Source: Actinocatenispora thailandica
GTDB lineage: Bacteria; Actinomycetota; Actinomycetes; Mycobacteriales; Micromonosporaceae
DNA: 64,000 nt
Assembly (NCBI RefSeq): GCF_016865425.1
Contig: NZ_AP023355.1
Location: 2,912,198 to 2,976,197, forward strand
Direction of reading: 5' to 3'
This document shows, piece after piece, positions 1 through 8,539 of the stretch (the first letter of the stretch is position 1; every line of letters starts with the position of its first letter). The notes beneath the pieces were generated by a model, which was not told the DNA's origin, ran no database searches, and worked only from the letters and a program-made list of their open reading frames with translations. Both the position numbers and the translations under genes were made by a program.

Positions 1-112
1 GTGTGATCTTCTGCCCAATCTAGCGACCTGTCGAAACGCTTCGCGCGGGTGCCGGCCCCCGGCGAGATCCGTCACCTGCCCGCCCCCACGGTACGGCCCG
101 CGCCCGGTCGCA

Positions 113-1372
113 CTATGCCTGTGTGCCGGGTTCGTCCGGCCCCGGCAGCCGCCTCGCGCGGGCGTGCAGGTACCGCTGGTGCGGCAGGCTGGTGGCGCGG
201 GCCGCGGCGGCCAGGTACCGCTCCCGCGCGGCGGGCAGCTCACCGGCGAGTTCCAGCAGGTGCCCGCGGACCGCGTCGGGCCGGTGGTCGCCGAGCCGGA
301 CCTGGGCGTCGAGCGCGTCGAGCGCGTCCAGCCCGGCCCGCGGGCCGCGCACCATCGCCACCGCGACCGCGTGGTTGAGCCGTACCACCGGACTGCCGTC
401 CACCCGCAGCAGCACCTCGTACAGGGCGAGGATCTGGGGCCAGTCCGTGTCGGCCGCGCAACCCGCCTCGTCGTGCACCGCCGCGATCGCGGCCTGCAGC
501 TGGTACGGCCCGGTGGGGCCCCGGGGCAGGGCCGCGGTGACCAGCGCGATCCCCTCGGCGATCGCCTCGGCGTCCCACCGGCTGCGGTCCTGCTCGGCCA
601 TCGGCACCAGCTCGCCGGCCGGTCCGGTACGCGCCGGTCGCCGGGCATCGGTGAGCAGCATCAGCGCGAGCAGCCCGGCCACCTCGCCGTCCGCCGGCAG
701 CAGCCGGTGCACCAGCCGGGTCAACCGGATCGCCTCGCCGGTCAGCTCGGTGCGGGCCAGCCGCGGGCCGGCGGTGCTCGCGTACCCCTCGTTGAAGATC
801 AGGTAGAGCACCCGCAGCACCGCGCCGAGCCGGCCGGCGTACTCGGTGCGGTCCGGGGGTGCGAACGGGATGCCGCTGGCCGCGATGCGCTGCTTGGCCC
901 GGCTGATCCGGCGGGTCATCGTCGCCTCGGGGACCAGGAACGCCCGGGCGATCTCGGCGGTGGACAGCCCGCCGACCGCGCGCAGCGTCAGCGCGATCTG
1001 TCCGGCCGGGGTCAGCGCCGGGTGACAGCACAGGAACAGCAGCACCAGGGTGTCGTCGGTGTCGGCCGGCGCGCGGTCGGCGGCCGGTGCGAGCCGTTCG
1101 TCCGGCAGTACCCGGCGGGCGATCGTGTCCTCCCGGCGGCGCCGCGCCGACTCGGCACGCAGCAGGTCGGTGAGCCGGCGGGACGCCACCGTCAGCAGCC
1201 AGCCGCGCGGTCGCTCCGGCACCCCCTCGGCCGGCCACCGGGTCGCCGCGGCGAGCAGCGCCTCCTGGACGGCGTCCTCGGCGAGATCGAAATGGCCGTA
1301 CCGGCGGACCAGCGCACCGAGGACCCGCGGCGCCTCACGGCGCAGCAGGTCCTCGATCTCGGCGGGCAGCAT
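113..1372 (-). CDS. RNA polymerase sigma factor, ECF42 type (DUF6596)
   Basis: A 419-residue extracytoplasmic-function sigma factor. Sigma region 2 lies at about residues 10-80 (FDLAEDAVQEALLAA, then RPRGWLLTVASRRLTDLLR). Region 4 is at about 110-165, with the helix-turn-helix around GLSTAEIARAFLVPEATMTRR. The remaining 240 residues form the long helical C-terminal extension (DUF6596) typical of the ECF42 group, which usually has no anti-sigma factor. ECF42 genes normally sit beside DGPF/YciI-like genes, and here the YciI gene ends 9 bases upstream, so the two should be co-transcribed. The start is ATG at 1372, with no strong ribosome site, so coupling to the gene before it is likely. The targets are unknown. 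Confidence 0.9.
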   Translation of the reverse strand: MLPAEIEDLLRREAPRVLGALVRRYGHFDLAEDAVQEALLAAATRWPAEGVPERPRGWLLTVASRRLTDLLRAESARRRREDTIARRVLPDERLAPAADRAPADTDDTLVLLFLCCHPALTPAGQIALTLRAVGGLSTAEIARAFLVPEATMTRRISRAKQRIAASGIPFAPPDRTEYAGRLGAVLRVLYLIFNEGYASTAGPRLARTELTGEAIRLTRLVHRLLPADGEVAGLLALMLLTDARRPARTGPAGELVPMAEQDRSRWDAEAIAEGIALVTAALPRGPTGPYQLQAAIAAVHDEAGCAADTDWPQILALYEVLLRVDGSPVVRLNHAVAVAMVRGPRAGLDALDALDAQVRLGDHRPDAVRGHLLELAGELPAARERYLAAAARATSLPHQRYLHARARRLPGPDEPGTQA

Positions 1373-1381
1373 CGCGCCGGT

Positions 1382-1804
1382 TCAGGCCAGCGAGTCCTCG
1401 GCGCCGGAGGCCACCGGCCGCACGTCGACGTACCAGCCGCGGTCGGGCAGCGCACCCGCCGGATGCGGGGTGCCGGCCAGCCGGGCGGCGATCTCGACGG
1501 CCCGGTCGAAGCTGTCGCAGTCGACGATGTTGTAGCCGGCCAGCACCTCCTGGGTCTCCGCGTACGGCCCGTCGGTGACCACCGGCGCACCGTCCACCAG
1601 TTGCACCCGGCGGGCGTGCACCGGTGCGGTCAGCCCCTGGGCGTCGACCGCTTCGCCCGACTCGACCACCTCGGCCCACCAGGACTCCATGAACTCCGCC
1701 AGCTTCGCGACGTCCTCGCCGGTCCAGGCCGGTTCGGCACCGGGCCGGCCGGCCATCGCGTCGTAGTCCCGCTGCGAGCCGAAGAGCAAGATCATGTATT
1801 TCAT
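1382..1804 (-). CDS. YciI family (DGPF-type) protein
   Basis: A 140-residue dimeric alpha-beta barrel protein of the YCII/DGPF group. It begins MKYMILLFGS and has the family core VTDGPYAETQEVLAGYNIVDC in its middle. The ATG at 1804 is preferred because GGAGG lies eight bases upstream; the in-frame GTG at 1813 overlaps that site. Such proteins accompany ECF42 sigma factors, and the sigma gene follows immediately. The biochemical role of the DGPF group is not established; it may be a small enzyme or sensor. Confidence 0.88.
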   Translation of the reverse strand: MKYMILLFGSQRDYDAMAGRPGAEPAWTGEDVAKLAEFMESWWAEVVESGEAVDAQGLTAPVHARRVQLVDGAPVVTDGPYAETQEVLAGYNIVDCDSFDRAVEIAARLAGTPHPAGALPDRGWYVDVRPVASGAEDSLA

Positions 1805-2038
1805 CGTCGTCACCTCCGGGTTCGGCGGCCCCGGCGGCCGCCGTCACCACAGACGTCGGAGCCGATGGCCCGGACCGGACACCAACCTGTCCCCGAGAAC
1901 AGGAAAGCACGGCGCGAGCGCGCGGCGGGGGTCCTCGGCGCCCTCCGGCGACGAACGGGTGCCGCCCGCGGCCCGCGCCGGCCGCGCGGAATCGGCTCCG
2001 GCGGGTGCCGTACGCCGGGCGCGTGGCAGGCTGGCGGA

Positions 2039-2467
2039 GTGGCAGACGAGACGAAGCGCGCCGTGTCCCTGCATCGGACCGGCAGCCAGACCTACCAGGT
2101 CCGCAACGAGCGGGGCGGACAGATCAGCATCGGGTCGGGCGCCGACACCGACTTCACCCCGGTGGAGCTGTTGTTGGCCGCGATCGCCGGGTGCACCGCG
2201 ATCGACGTGGACATCCTGACCTCCCGCCGGGCCGAGCCGACCTCGTTCGACATCGAGTCCAGCGGCGACAAGGTGCGAGACGAGCAGGGCAACCACATGA
2301 CCGGGATCGAGGTCTCGTTCCGGGTCACGTTCCCCGATGGAGAGGGCGGCGACAAGGCGCGGGCGCTGCTGCCGGAGGCGATCCGCACCTCGCACGACCG
2401 GCTGTGCACGGTCAGCCGCACCGTCCAGCTCGGCGCGGACGTCACGATGGGCGTGGCGGCCGGCTGA
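2039..2467 (+). CDS. OsmC family protein
   Basis: A 142-residue OsmC/Ohr-superfamily protein. Family features are the first-strand segment, the helix TPVELLLAAIAGCTAIDVD carrying the first conserved cysteine, and the C-terminal segment SHDRLCTVSRTV with the second. Family members reduce organic or fatty-acid hydroperoxides through these two cysteines, although this YhfA-like branch is poorly characterised. The start is GTG at 2039, just after GGCGGAG. It is a single gene, followed by a tandem repeat rather than an obvious terminator. Confidence 0.87.
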   Translation: MADETKRAVSLHRTGSQTYQVRNERGGQISIGSGADTDFTPVELLLAAIAGCTAIDVDILTSRRAEPTSFDIESSGDKVRDEQGNHMTGIEVSFRVTFPDGEGGDKARALLPEAIRTSHDRLCTVSRTVQLGADVTMGVAAG

Positions 2468-2486
2468 ACGCCGGCCGCCACGCACC

Positions 2487-2690
2487 CGGGTCGGGGTGCG
2501 TCCGGGTCGGGGTGTCGGTGCCGGGGTCGTGGGTCGTGAGCGTCGGTCGTCATGCGCTCGGGTTGGGGTGGGTGCGGGTCGGGGTGTCGGTGCCGGGTCG
2601 TGGGTCGTGAGCGTCGGTCGTCATGCGCTCGGGTTGGGGTGGGTGCGGGTCGGGGTGTCGGTGCCGGGGTCGTGGGTCGTGGAGCGTCGG
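2487..2690. repeat. Tandem repeat, period 71-72 bp
   Basis: The block around CCGGGGTCGTGGGTCGTGAG recurs at 2521, 2593 and 2664 (periods 72 and 71). A partial, diverged copy precedes it from 2487. The copies are almost identical, differing by a single G in the GGGG run. It fills the gap between the OsmC gene and the convergent membrane-protein gene. No credible coding frame crosses it. Confidence 0.85.
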
Positions 2691-2739
2691 GATCGGCGTC
2701 TGCGGCGAGGGGCGTGCCGGCGGCGCTCACCGGCGGCGC

Positions 2740-3462
2740 TCAGTGGCGTGCGGGGCGTACCTCGGCGGCGGTGGTCCACACGGCGGCGACCGCGACGATG
2801 GCGGCCGGCGCCGGCAGGAGCAGCAGCAGCGACGCCGACCAGCTCGCCGCCGCCCACACCCCCAGGACCACCACGCACAGCGCTGCGGCGAACCGAACCG
2901 GCCGGCGCGCCACCAGGTGCAGCGCGGTCACCCACAGCCGCCGGCCGCGCAGCGCCGGGCGGGCCGCACCGAGGACCAGCGCGGCCATCGCCGCCGGTAC
3001 GGCCAGCACGCTCGCCGCGCCGGTCAGTGCCACCGACGGCAGCAGCAGCGGGCTGCCGGTCGCGGTCCACACCCGCAGCGCCGCGAGCAGCAGGACCGTT
3101 GCCGCCGCCGGTACCAGCGCCTGGCGGACGGCGAACGGCCATAGCCGGACCAGCCGGGTCGCGAAGCCGGGTACCGTCGCCCGGCCGGTACCGCCGATGC
3201 CGGTGACGGTGTCCGCCAGCGCGGTCGCCGCCGGCGCCACGAGCAGCGCGTACAGGGCGACCGCGACCGGGTTGACGCCCGGCGCGACCAGCACCGGTAC
3301 CGTCGCCGCGAGGCAGACCGCGACGCTCGCGCACAGCAGCGCCGGAAGGTTCGGCCACACCCCGCGCAGCAGCCGCCGGGGCGACACCTCGGTCGCCTCG
3401 ACCCGCTCCCCGTGCGGCGGGACCGGCACCGCGCGGGCTCCGTGCCGCGTCGGGTCAGCCAC
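2740..3462 (-). CDS. Multi-pass membrane protein of the sugar importer operon
   Basis: A 240-residue protein with about five or six hydrophobic segments (from residues 36-60 and 63-85 onward to a last pair near 190-230) and a charged N-terminus. It starts at GTG 3462 and overlaps the end of the upstream permease gene by 8 bases, so it is translationally coupled to the importer. Position and size recall the DUF624/YesL proteins often found in carbohydrate ABC operons, but I cannot confirm membership by eye. The role is unknown; an accessory part of the transporter is the simplest guess. Confidence 0.7.
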   Translation of the reverse strand: MADPTRHGARAVPVPPHGERVEATEVSPRRLLRGVWPNLPALLCASVAVCLAATVPVLVAPGVNPVAVALYALLVAPAATALADTVTGIGGTGRATVPGFATRLVRLWPFAVRQALVPAAATVLLLAALRVWTATGSPLLLPSVALTGAASVLAVPAAMAALVLGAARPALRGRRLWVTALHLVARRPVRFAAALCVVVLGVWAAASWSASLLLLLPAPAAIVAVAAVWTTAAEVRPARH

Positions 3463-4321
3463 GGATGCCCGCCGAGGCGATGCTGGCCGCGAAGCTGCGC
3501 TGGAACGCGAGGAACACCACCATCACCGGCACCACCACGGCGGTGATCGCGGCGAACACCACCACCGACGAGCCGCCCTGGCCGGCCTGCAGCGTGACCA
3601 GCCCGATCGGCAGCGTCATGTGCTGCGGGCTGGACAGGAAGATCAGCGGCCCGAAGTAGTTGTTCCAGGACGCCTCGAAGGCGAGGATCGTCATCGCGGC
3701 GAGTGCCGGCCCGGACAGCGGCACGATGATCCGGAACAGGATCCACGGATGGCTCGCCCCGTCGATGCGGGCGGCCTCGTCGAGTTCCCGCGGGATCGTG
3801 TTGAAGTACTGCCGGAAGAAGAAGATCGCGAACACGTTGATCAGCGCCGGCAGCCACAGCGCGGCGAGGTGGTCGACCAGGCCGAGGTTTCGCATCAGCA
3901 CGAAGACCGGGATGATCGTGGTCTGCACCGGCACCATCAGCGCGGAGAGCATCACGAGCAGGATCGCCTCCCGCCCGCGGAAGCGCAGCCGGGAGAACGC
4001 GTAGCCGGCGAGCACGCTGACCAGCATCGAGCCGACCGTGGCGATCAGGCTGACCTGCAGGCTGTTGAGCGCCATCCGGCCGAACGGGACGAGCCCGTCG
4101 ATGCGCGCGAAGTTGTCCAGCGTGAACGGCCTCGGCAGCCAGCCGGGCGGCAGCGAGAACGCCGCCCTCTCCGCGGTGAGGCTCTGCACGATCAGCCATC
4201 CCAGCGGGGCGACCATCAGCACCCCGACCACCATCAGCACCAGCCCGAGGACCACCCGCGCCGGCCGGATCCGGTGGCGTCGCCGCACCGGTACGGTGGC
4301 GCCCGTCACTGGTGCACCCAT
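3455..4321 (-). CDS. Carbohydrate ABC transporter permease (MalG type)
   Basis: A 288-residue inner-membrane permease with six predicted membrane segments. The EAA loop for contact with the ATPase is at ELDEAARIDGASHPWILFRIIVPLSGPAL, and the protein ends SIASAGIRG, as MalG-like subunits commonly do. It is the second permease of a binding protein-permease-permease set. Its ATG at 4321 lies within the end of the preceding permease (16-base overlap). No ATPase gene is in this operon. Confidence 0.93.
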   Translation of the reverse strand: MGAPVTGATVPVRRRHRIRPARVVLGLVLMVVGVLMVAPLGWLIVQSLTAERAAFSLPPGWLPRPFTLDNFARIDGLVPFGRMALNSLQVSLIATVGSMLVSVLAGYAFSRLRFRGREAILLVMLSALMVPVQTTIIPVFVLMRNLGLVDHLAALWLPALINVFAIFFFRQYFNTIPRELDEAARIDGASHPWILFRIIVPLSGPALAAMTILAFEASWNNYFGPLIFLSSPQHMTLPIGLVTLQAGQGGSSVVVFAAITAVVVPVMVVFLAFQRSFAASIASAGIRG

Positions 4322-5244
4322 CGGCGTGACCCCCAGAACTGCAGCAGCGTGACGACCATCAGCACGGCGAACACCAGCAGCGACACGGCCGAGGCGTAGC
4401 CGACCTGGAACGACTGGAACCCCTTCTGGTACAGGTACATCACCACGCTCATCGTCGAGTTGTCCGGCCCGCCCTGCGGCGTGATGATCTGGATCGGGTC
4501 GAAGATCTGGAACGCGCCGATGAACGTGATGACCGCGGCGAAGAAGATCGTCGGCGACATCATCGGGATCGTCACGTGCCACAGCGTCTGCCAGGCGTTC
4601 GCGCCGTCCAGCCGGGCCGCCTCCAACAGCGTGTTCGGCACCGTCTGCAGGCCGGCCAGCATGATGACGAAGGTGAAGCCGATGGTGTGCCAGAAGTCGA
4701 TCCCGATGATCGAGGGCAGCGCCCAGGACGGGTCGTTGAACCAGTTCGGGGTGTCCACACCGAGCTTGCCCAGGTAGTAGGTGACCAGCCCGAACGACGG
4801 GTCGAGCACGTACTTCCAGAGCAGCGCGACCGCGGCCCAGGAGATGACGAACGGGAAGAACAGCGAGGTGCGCACGAAGTACGACAGCACCCTGTTCTTG
4901 AGCCGGTTGACGCCGAGCGCGAGCAGCAGCCCGCCGACCAGGTGGGTGACCAGCGAGGCGAGCGCGAACACGAACGTGTTGGCCAGCGACCGGTACAGCA
5001 GCGGATCGCCGAACATCGCGGTGAAGTTGCCGACGCCGGCGAACCGGGCCGGTGTGAGCATGTCCCAGCGGTACAGGCTGAGCACGATCGCCGCGACGAA
5101 CGGGCCGGCGACGAACAGCACGAACAGCAGCAGCGCCGGGCTCAGGAACGCGTAGCCGACCCACTGCCGGCTGCCGGCGGTCACGGACGGCTGGAGCGCC
5201 GGCGGGCGAGGCACCGCCCGCCGGCGGGTCAGGCTGATCGTCAT
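4306..5244 (-). CDS. Carbohydrate ABC transporter permease (MalF type)
   Basis: A 312-residue permease with six membrane segments. The N-terminus is cytoplasmic (MTISLTRRRAVPRP) and the EAA loop is at LLEAARLDGANAWQTLWHVTIPMMSP. It pairs with the MalG-type subunit to form the sugar channel. The ATG at 5244 overlaps the stop of the binding-protein gene (ATGA), which fixes the start. Confidence 0.93.
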   Translation of the reverse strand: MTISLTRRRAVPRPPALQPSVTAGSRQWVGYAFLSPALLLFVLFVAGPFVAAIVLSLYRWDMLTPARFAGVGNFTAMFGDPLLYRSLANTFVFALASLVTHLVGGLLLALGVNRLKNRVLSYFVRTSLFFPFVISWAAVALLWKYVLDPSFGLVTYYLGKLGVDTPNWFNDPSWALPSIIGIDFWHTIGFTFVIMLAGLQTVPNTLLEAARLDGANAWQTLWHVTIPMMSPTIFFAAVITFIGAFQIFDPIQIITPQGGPDNSTMSVVMYLYQKGFQSFQVGYASAVSLLVFAVLMVVTLLQFWGSRRWVHQ

Positions 5245-6578
5245 AGCAGCGGTTTCAGCTGCTCGTTCGCCGCGTCCAGGGACTGCTTGACCGGCTTGAG
5301 GCCGGTCAGCGCGCTCTTCCAGCCGGAGCTGACGACGCGCTGCACGGCGGCGCCCTGCTTGGGCGACGGGATCGGGGTACCGTGCGCGATCGCGGCCGGC
5401 AGCAGCTTCGAGCCCTTCGGCGCGTCGGACAGGAACGCGGGGCTGTTGGCCACCGAGGTCAGCGCCGGGATGTTGGTGCCGCCGACCTTGGCGTAGAACT
5501 GCGACGCCTGGGTGGACATCAGCCACTTGAGGAACGTCCAGGCGGCCGCCTTGTTCTTGGAGGCGCGCAGGATCGGCCAGCCGTCCCAGCCGATCGGGGA
5601 GCCGGGGCCGGTCTTCGTCGGCCAGCTCATGATGCGTACCTTGTCGACGAGCTTGAGCCGGCGCATGTCCAGGGTCGGCCAGCGGCCGCCGCCGAGCGTG
5701 GCGAGCTTGCCCTTCGCCAGCTGCGCGGCGGCGTCGAAGGTACCGCCGAGCTTCGGTGCCAGGCCCGCGTCGAGCAGGCTCTTGACGTAGCTTGCGGCCT
5801 CGACCGCCTGCGGGGTGTTGAAGGTGGGGTTCTTCCAGTCGGCGTCCAGCGTGCTGCCGCCGTTGGTGAGCAGCCACGGCATGATGTCGCCGAACGGGAA
5901 CGAGCCGTCGCCGAGCGCGGTCAGGTACGCCCCGGTCCTGGCCTTGATCTTCGCCCCGGCTGCCTTGAACTGTTCCCAGGTCCACTCGCCGTCCGGCAGT
6001 TCCACGCCCGCCTTGGCGAACACCTCGGTGTTGCAGTACAGCACCATCGAGTTGTAGCCGCCGGGGATGAAGTACGTCTTGCCGTCCGGCGAGCCGTACT
6101 TCTTCGTCCACTCCTTCAGGTGCGGGTCGATGCCGCCGTAGTACGCGTCGACGATTGCCTTGTCCTTGGCGATGTAGCCGTCCAGCGGTTCCAGCACGTT
6201 CTTCGACGACATCAGCAACTGGCCCTCGGTGGCCACGTCGACGATGTCGTACTCCTTGCCGCCGGCCAGCTGGGTGGAGATGGTGTTGGCGAAGGTGGCC
6301 CAGTCGCCGGAGGCGATGCCGGTCGCGGAGATCTTGATGCCCGGGTGTGCCTTGTTGAACGCCGCGAACAGGGCCTTGAACGCCGCCTGCTGCGATGCGT
6401 CGCCGAGGTACGCCAGCCGCAGGGTGCCCTTACCGGAGCCCTGGGCGCCGTTGCCGCCGCCGGATCCACCGCACCCGGCCAGCCCGCCGACGGCCGGGAG
6501 GGCCGCCGCGGCGCCCATCAGCTGGAGCACCCGACGACGCGGTACGGGCGGGGGACTGTGCGGTTCGCGCGGTACCAC
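5241..6578 (-). CDS. Sugar-binding lipoprotein of ABC importer (family 1)
   Basis: A 445-residue extracellular solute-binding protein. It has an RRR twin-arginine-like motif at residues 14-16 and a lipobox LAGC with the lipid-modified cysteine at 36. A Gly/Ser linker and a typical family 1 fold follow (LRLAYLGDASQQAAFKALF near the start of the mature protein). The GTG start at 6578 is chosen because GGAGG lies just upstream. It is first in the importer operon and divergent from a sugar kinase operon. A LacI-type operator lies 57 bases upstream. The ligand is probably an oligosaccharide or glycoside cut by the neighbouring GH116 enzyme. Confidence 0.92.
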   Translation of the reverse strand: MVPREPHSPPPVPRRRVLQLMGAAAALPAVGGLAGCGGSGGGNGAQGSGKGTLRLAYLGDASQQAAFKALFAAFNKAHPGIKISATGIASGDWATFANTISTQLAGGKEYDIVDVATEGQLLMSSKNVLEPLDGYIAKDKAIVDAYYGGIDPHLKEWTKKYGSPDGKTYFIPGGYNSMVLYCNTEVFAKAGVELPDGEWTWEQFKAAGAKIKARTGAYLTALGDGSFPFGDIMPWLLTNGGSTLDADWKNPTFNTPQAVEAASYVKSLLDAGLAPKLGGTFDAAAQLAKGKLATLGGGRWPTLDMRRLKLVDKVRIMSWPTKTGPGSPIGWDGWPILRASKNKAAAWTFLKWLMSTQASQFYAKVGGTNIPALTSVANSPAFLSDAPKGSKLLPAAIAHGTPIPSPKQGAAVQRVVSSGWKSALTGLKPVKQSLDAANEQLKPLL

Positions 6579-6634
6579 GATGCCTCCTTCCGGGGTCGCC
6601 CGTCCGGCACCGTGCGGTGTCCGGGCGCCCCGAT

Positions 6635-6650
6635 GAGCAATCGATTACTC
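6635..6650. promoter_or_regulatory. LacI-type operator, importer side
   Basis: GAGCAATCGATTACTC is a near-perfect palindrome: the half-sites GAGCAATC and GAGTAATC differ at one base around a central CG, as LacI-family sites do. It lies 57 bases upstream of the binding-protein start. It matches the second site at 6831-6846 at 13 of 16 positions when read on the other strand. The LacI gene at 13.1 kb in the same locus is the likely ligand-responsive repressor. Confidence 0.75.
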
Positions 6651-6830
6651 GCCGTTTGAGTGCACGGAACCTAAACCCGGGTCGCAACGGCTGTCAATAG
6701 CCGACCACCGCCCCCGCGGGGCACCGGATCGCGTCGCGTGACGCAGTGACCGTCCAGATGCGTTGGTGTAAAAGCGATCCGAGACCATAGGCCGCCGTCG
6801 GCACGATGACCTCGCGGCGCGGTGATGCTT

Positions 6831-6846
6831 GCGTAATCGGTTTCTC
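6831..6846. promoter_or_regulatory. LacI-type operator, kinase side
   Basis: GCGTAATCGGTTTCTC resembles the first operator (GAGTAATCGATTGCTC on this strand) at 13 of 16 positions, including TAATCG and the outer TC. It lies about 90 bases before the kinase ATG, so one repressor could control both arms of the divergent locus. The rest of the 6579-6937 gap contains no recognisable gene. Confidence 0.65.
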
Positions 6847-6937
6847 AGACCTAGGCTCGGGCCGCGTGACCCACCCGGCCGCGCCGCGCGCCGGGCCCCG
6901 GGGCGCCCGACGATCCGGTGCAGCACAAGGGGAATCC

Positions 6938-8494
6938 ATGACCTCGACCCGGCAGCCCGCGGGACACCACCAGTACCCGGACCGTTCGCCGACCGGTGCC
7001 GCCGTGCTCGGCGTGGACATCGGCACCGCCAGCAGCAAGGGCGTGCTGGTGTCCACCACCGGCGAGATTCTGGCCCGCGCCGAGCGGGAGCATCGCGTCG
7101 ACCGGCCGCACCCCGGCCACGTCGAGATGGACGGCCGGGTCTGGTGGCGGGAGTTCGTCGAGCTGTGCCGCGACCTGTGCACCGGGCACGACGCGGCGGT
7201 CGCGGCCGTCGGGGTGAGCGGGATGGGGCCGTGCACGCTGCTCACCGACGAGGCCGGCGAGCCGCTGCGGCCGGCCATCCTGTACGGCGTCGACACCCGG
7301 GCGCAGCGCCAGATCAGCGAGCTGACCGCGCGCTACGGGGCGGAGGCGATCGTCGAGCGCGGCGGCTCGGCGCTGACCAGCCAGGCGGTCGGGCCGAAAC
7401 TCGCCTGGATCGCCGAGCACGAGCCCGCCGTGCGCGCCGCCGCGCGCCGCCTGTTCATGCCCAGCTCGTACCTGGTGTGGCGGCTGACCGGGGAGTACCT
7501 GCTCGACCACCACTCGGCCAGTCAGGCGGTGCCGCTCTACGACACCCGCGCGCACCGCTGGTGGGCGCCGGCCTGGTCCGACCTCGCCGCCGGGATCCAA
7601 CCGCCCCGGCTGCGCTGGTCCGACGAGGTGGCCGGTGCGATCACCGCCGAGGCGGCCCGCATCACCGGCCTGCCGGCGGGTATCCCGGTGATCACCGGCA
7701 CCATCGACGCCTGGGCCGAGGCGATCAGCGTCGACGCGCACCATCCGGGCGATCTGCTGCTGATGTACGGCAGCACGATGTTCCTGATCGACACGCTCGA
7801 CGGGACCGACCCGGAACCGCTGACCGCGCCGCCGCTGTGGGGCACCGTCGGCGTGTTCCGCGGTACCCGGAACCTGGCCGGCGGGATGGCGACCTCCGGC
7901 GCGGTCACCGGCTGGCTGCGGGACCTGGTCGGCGGTGACTTCGGCACGCTCACCGCGGCGGCCGAGGCGTCCGGGCCGGGCGCGAACGGGCTGGTGATGC
8001 TGCCGTACTTCGCCGGCGAACGCACCCCGGTCGACGACCCCCGCGCGCGCGGCACCGTGATCGGGTTGACCCTCTCGCACACCGCCGGCGACCTGTACCG
8101 CGCGGCGCTGGAGGCGACGGCGTTCGGGGTGCGGCACAACATCGAGGCGTTCACCGCGGCCGGCGCCCCGATCGACCGGGTGGTGGCGGTCGGTGGCGGC
8201 ACCCGGGGCGGGCTGTGGAGCCAGTTGGTCTCCGACGTCACCGGTCTCGCCCAGCAGGTGCGCACACACACCATCGGCGCCAGCTACGGCAGCGCGTACC
8301 TCGCCGCGCGTGCGGTCGGCGACGCTTCGATCGAGGCGTGGAACCCGCTCGCCCGCACCGTGACGCCGCGCGCCGAGCTGCGCGACGACTACGCCGAGCT
8401 GTACCGGCTCTACCGCGAGCTGGCCGCCGGCACCGCGCCCATCGCGCACGCCCTCGCCGACCGGGTCGACCGCGCGCACCGGCCGCCGGGGTGA
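6938..8494 (+). CDS. FGGY family carbohydrate kinase (xylulokinase-like)
   Basis: A 518-residue sugar kinase of the FGGY/actin-like ATPase fold. The N-terminal phosphate-binding motif is LGVDIGTASSKGVLV, and the C-terminal half carries VVAVGGGTRGGLWSQLVSDVTG. Family members phosphorylate ketoses, pentitols or related sugars with ATP in the cytoplasm. The ATG at 6938 follows AAGGGG. It begins the four-gene operon kinase-isomerase-GH116-LacI, so it probably phosphorylates the ketose made by the isomerase-like protein. Substrate specificity is not readable from sequence. Confidence 0.9.
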   Translation: MTSTRQPAGHHQYPDRSPTGAAVLGVDIGTASSKGVLVSTTGEILARAEREHRVDRPHPGHVEMDGRVWWREFVELCRDLCTGHDAAVAAVGVSGMGPCTLLTDEAGEPLRPAILYGVDTRAQRQISELTARYGAEAIVERGGSALTSQAVGPKLAWIAEHEPAVRAAARRLFMPSSYLVWRLTGEYLLDHHSASQAVPLYDTRAHRWWAPAWSDLAAGIQPPRLRWSDEVAGAITAEAARITGLPAGIPVITGTIDAWAEAISVDAHHPGDLLLMYGSTMFLIDTLDGTDPEPLTAPPLWGTVGVFRGTRNLAGGMATSGAVTGWLRDLVGGDFGTLTAAAEASGPGANGLVMLPYFAGERTPVDDPRARGTVIGLTLSHTAGDLYRAALEATAFGVRHNIEAFTAAGAPIDRVVAVGGGTRGGLWSQLVSDVTGLAQQVRTHTIGASYGSAYLAARAVGDASIEAWNPLARTVTPRAELRDDYAELYRLYRELAAGTAPIAHALADRVDRAHRPPG

Positions 8495-8539
8495 GGCGGC
8501 AGAGCCGCCGCCCCGCACCCCTCACAGGAAGGTCCGATC

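Noticed and set aside
1-112. Short plus-strand frame at the window start
   Set aside because: The Arg/Pro/Ala-rich 109-codon frame runs into the antisense of the sigma factor and has no ribosome site or homology.
164-2038. Long plus-strand open frame opposite the sigma factor and YciI genes
   Set aside because: It is a GC-codon-bias shadow: Arg/Gly/Pro/Gln-rich with no family resemblance. Only its 3' end (from 2039) is a real gene, OsmC.
2487-2690. CRISPR array
   Set aside because: Units are contiguous near-identical 71-72 bp copies without unique spacers, and no cas genes occur in the window.
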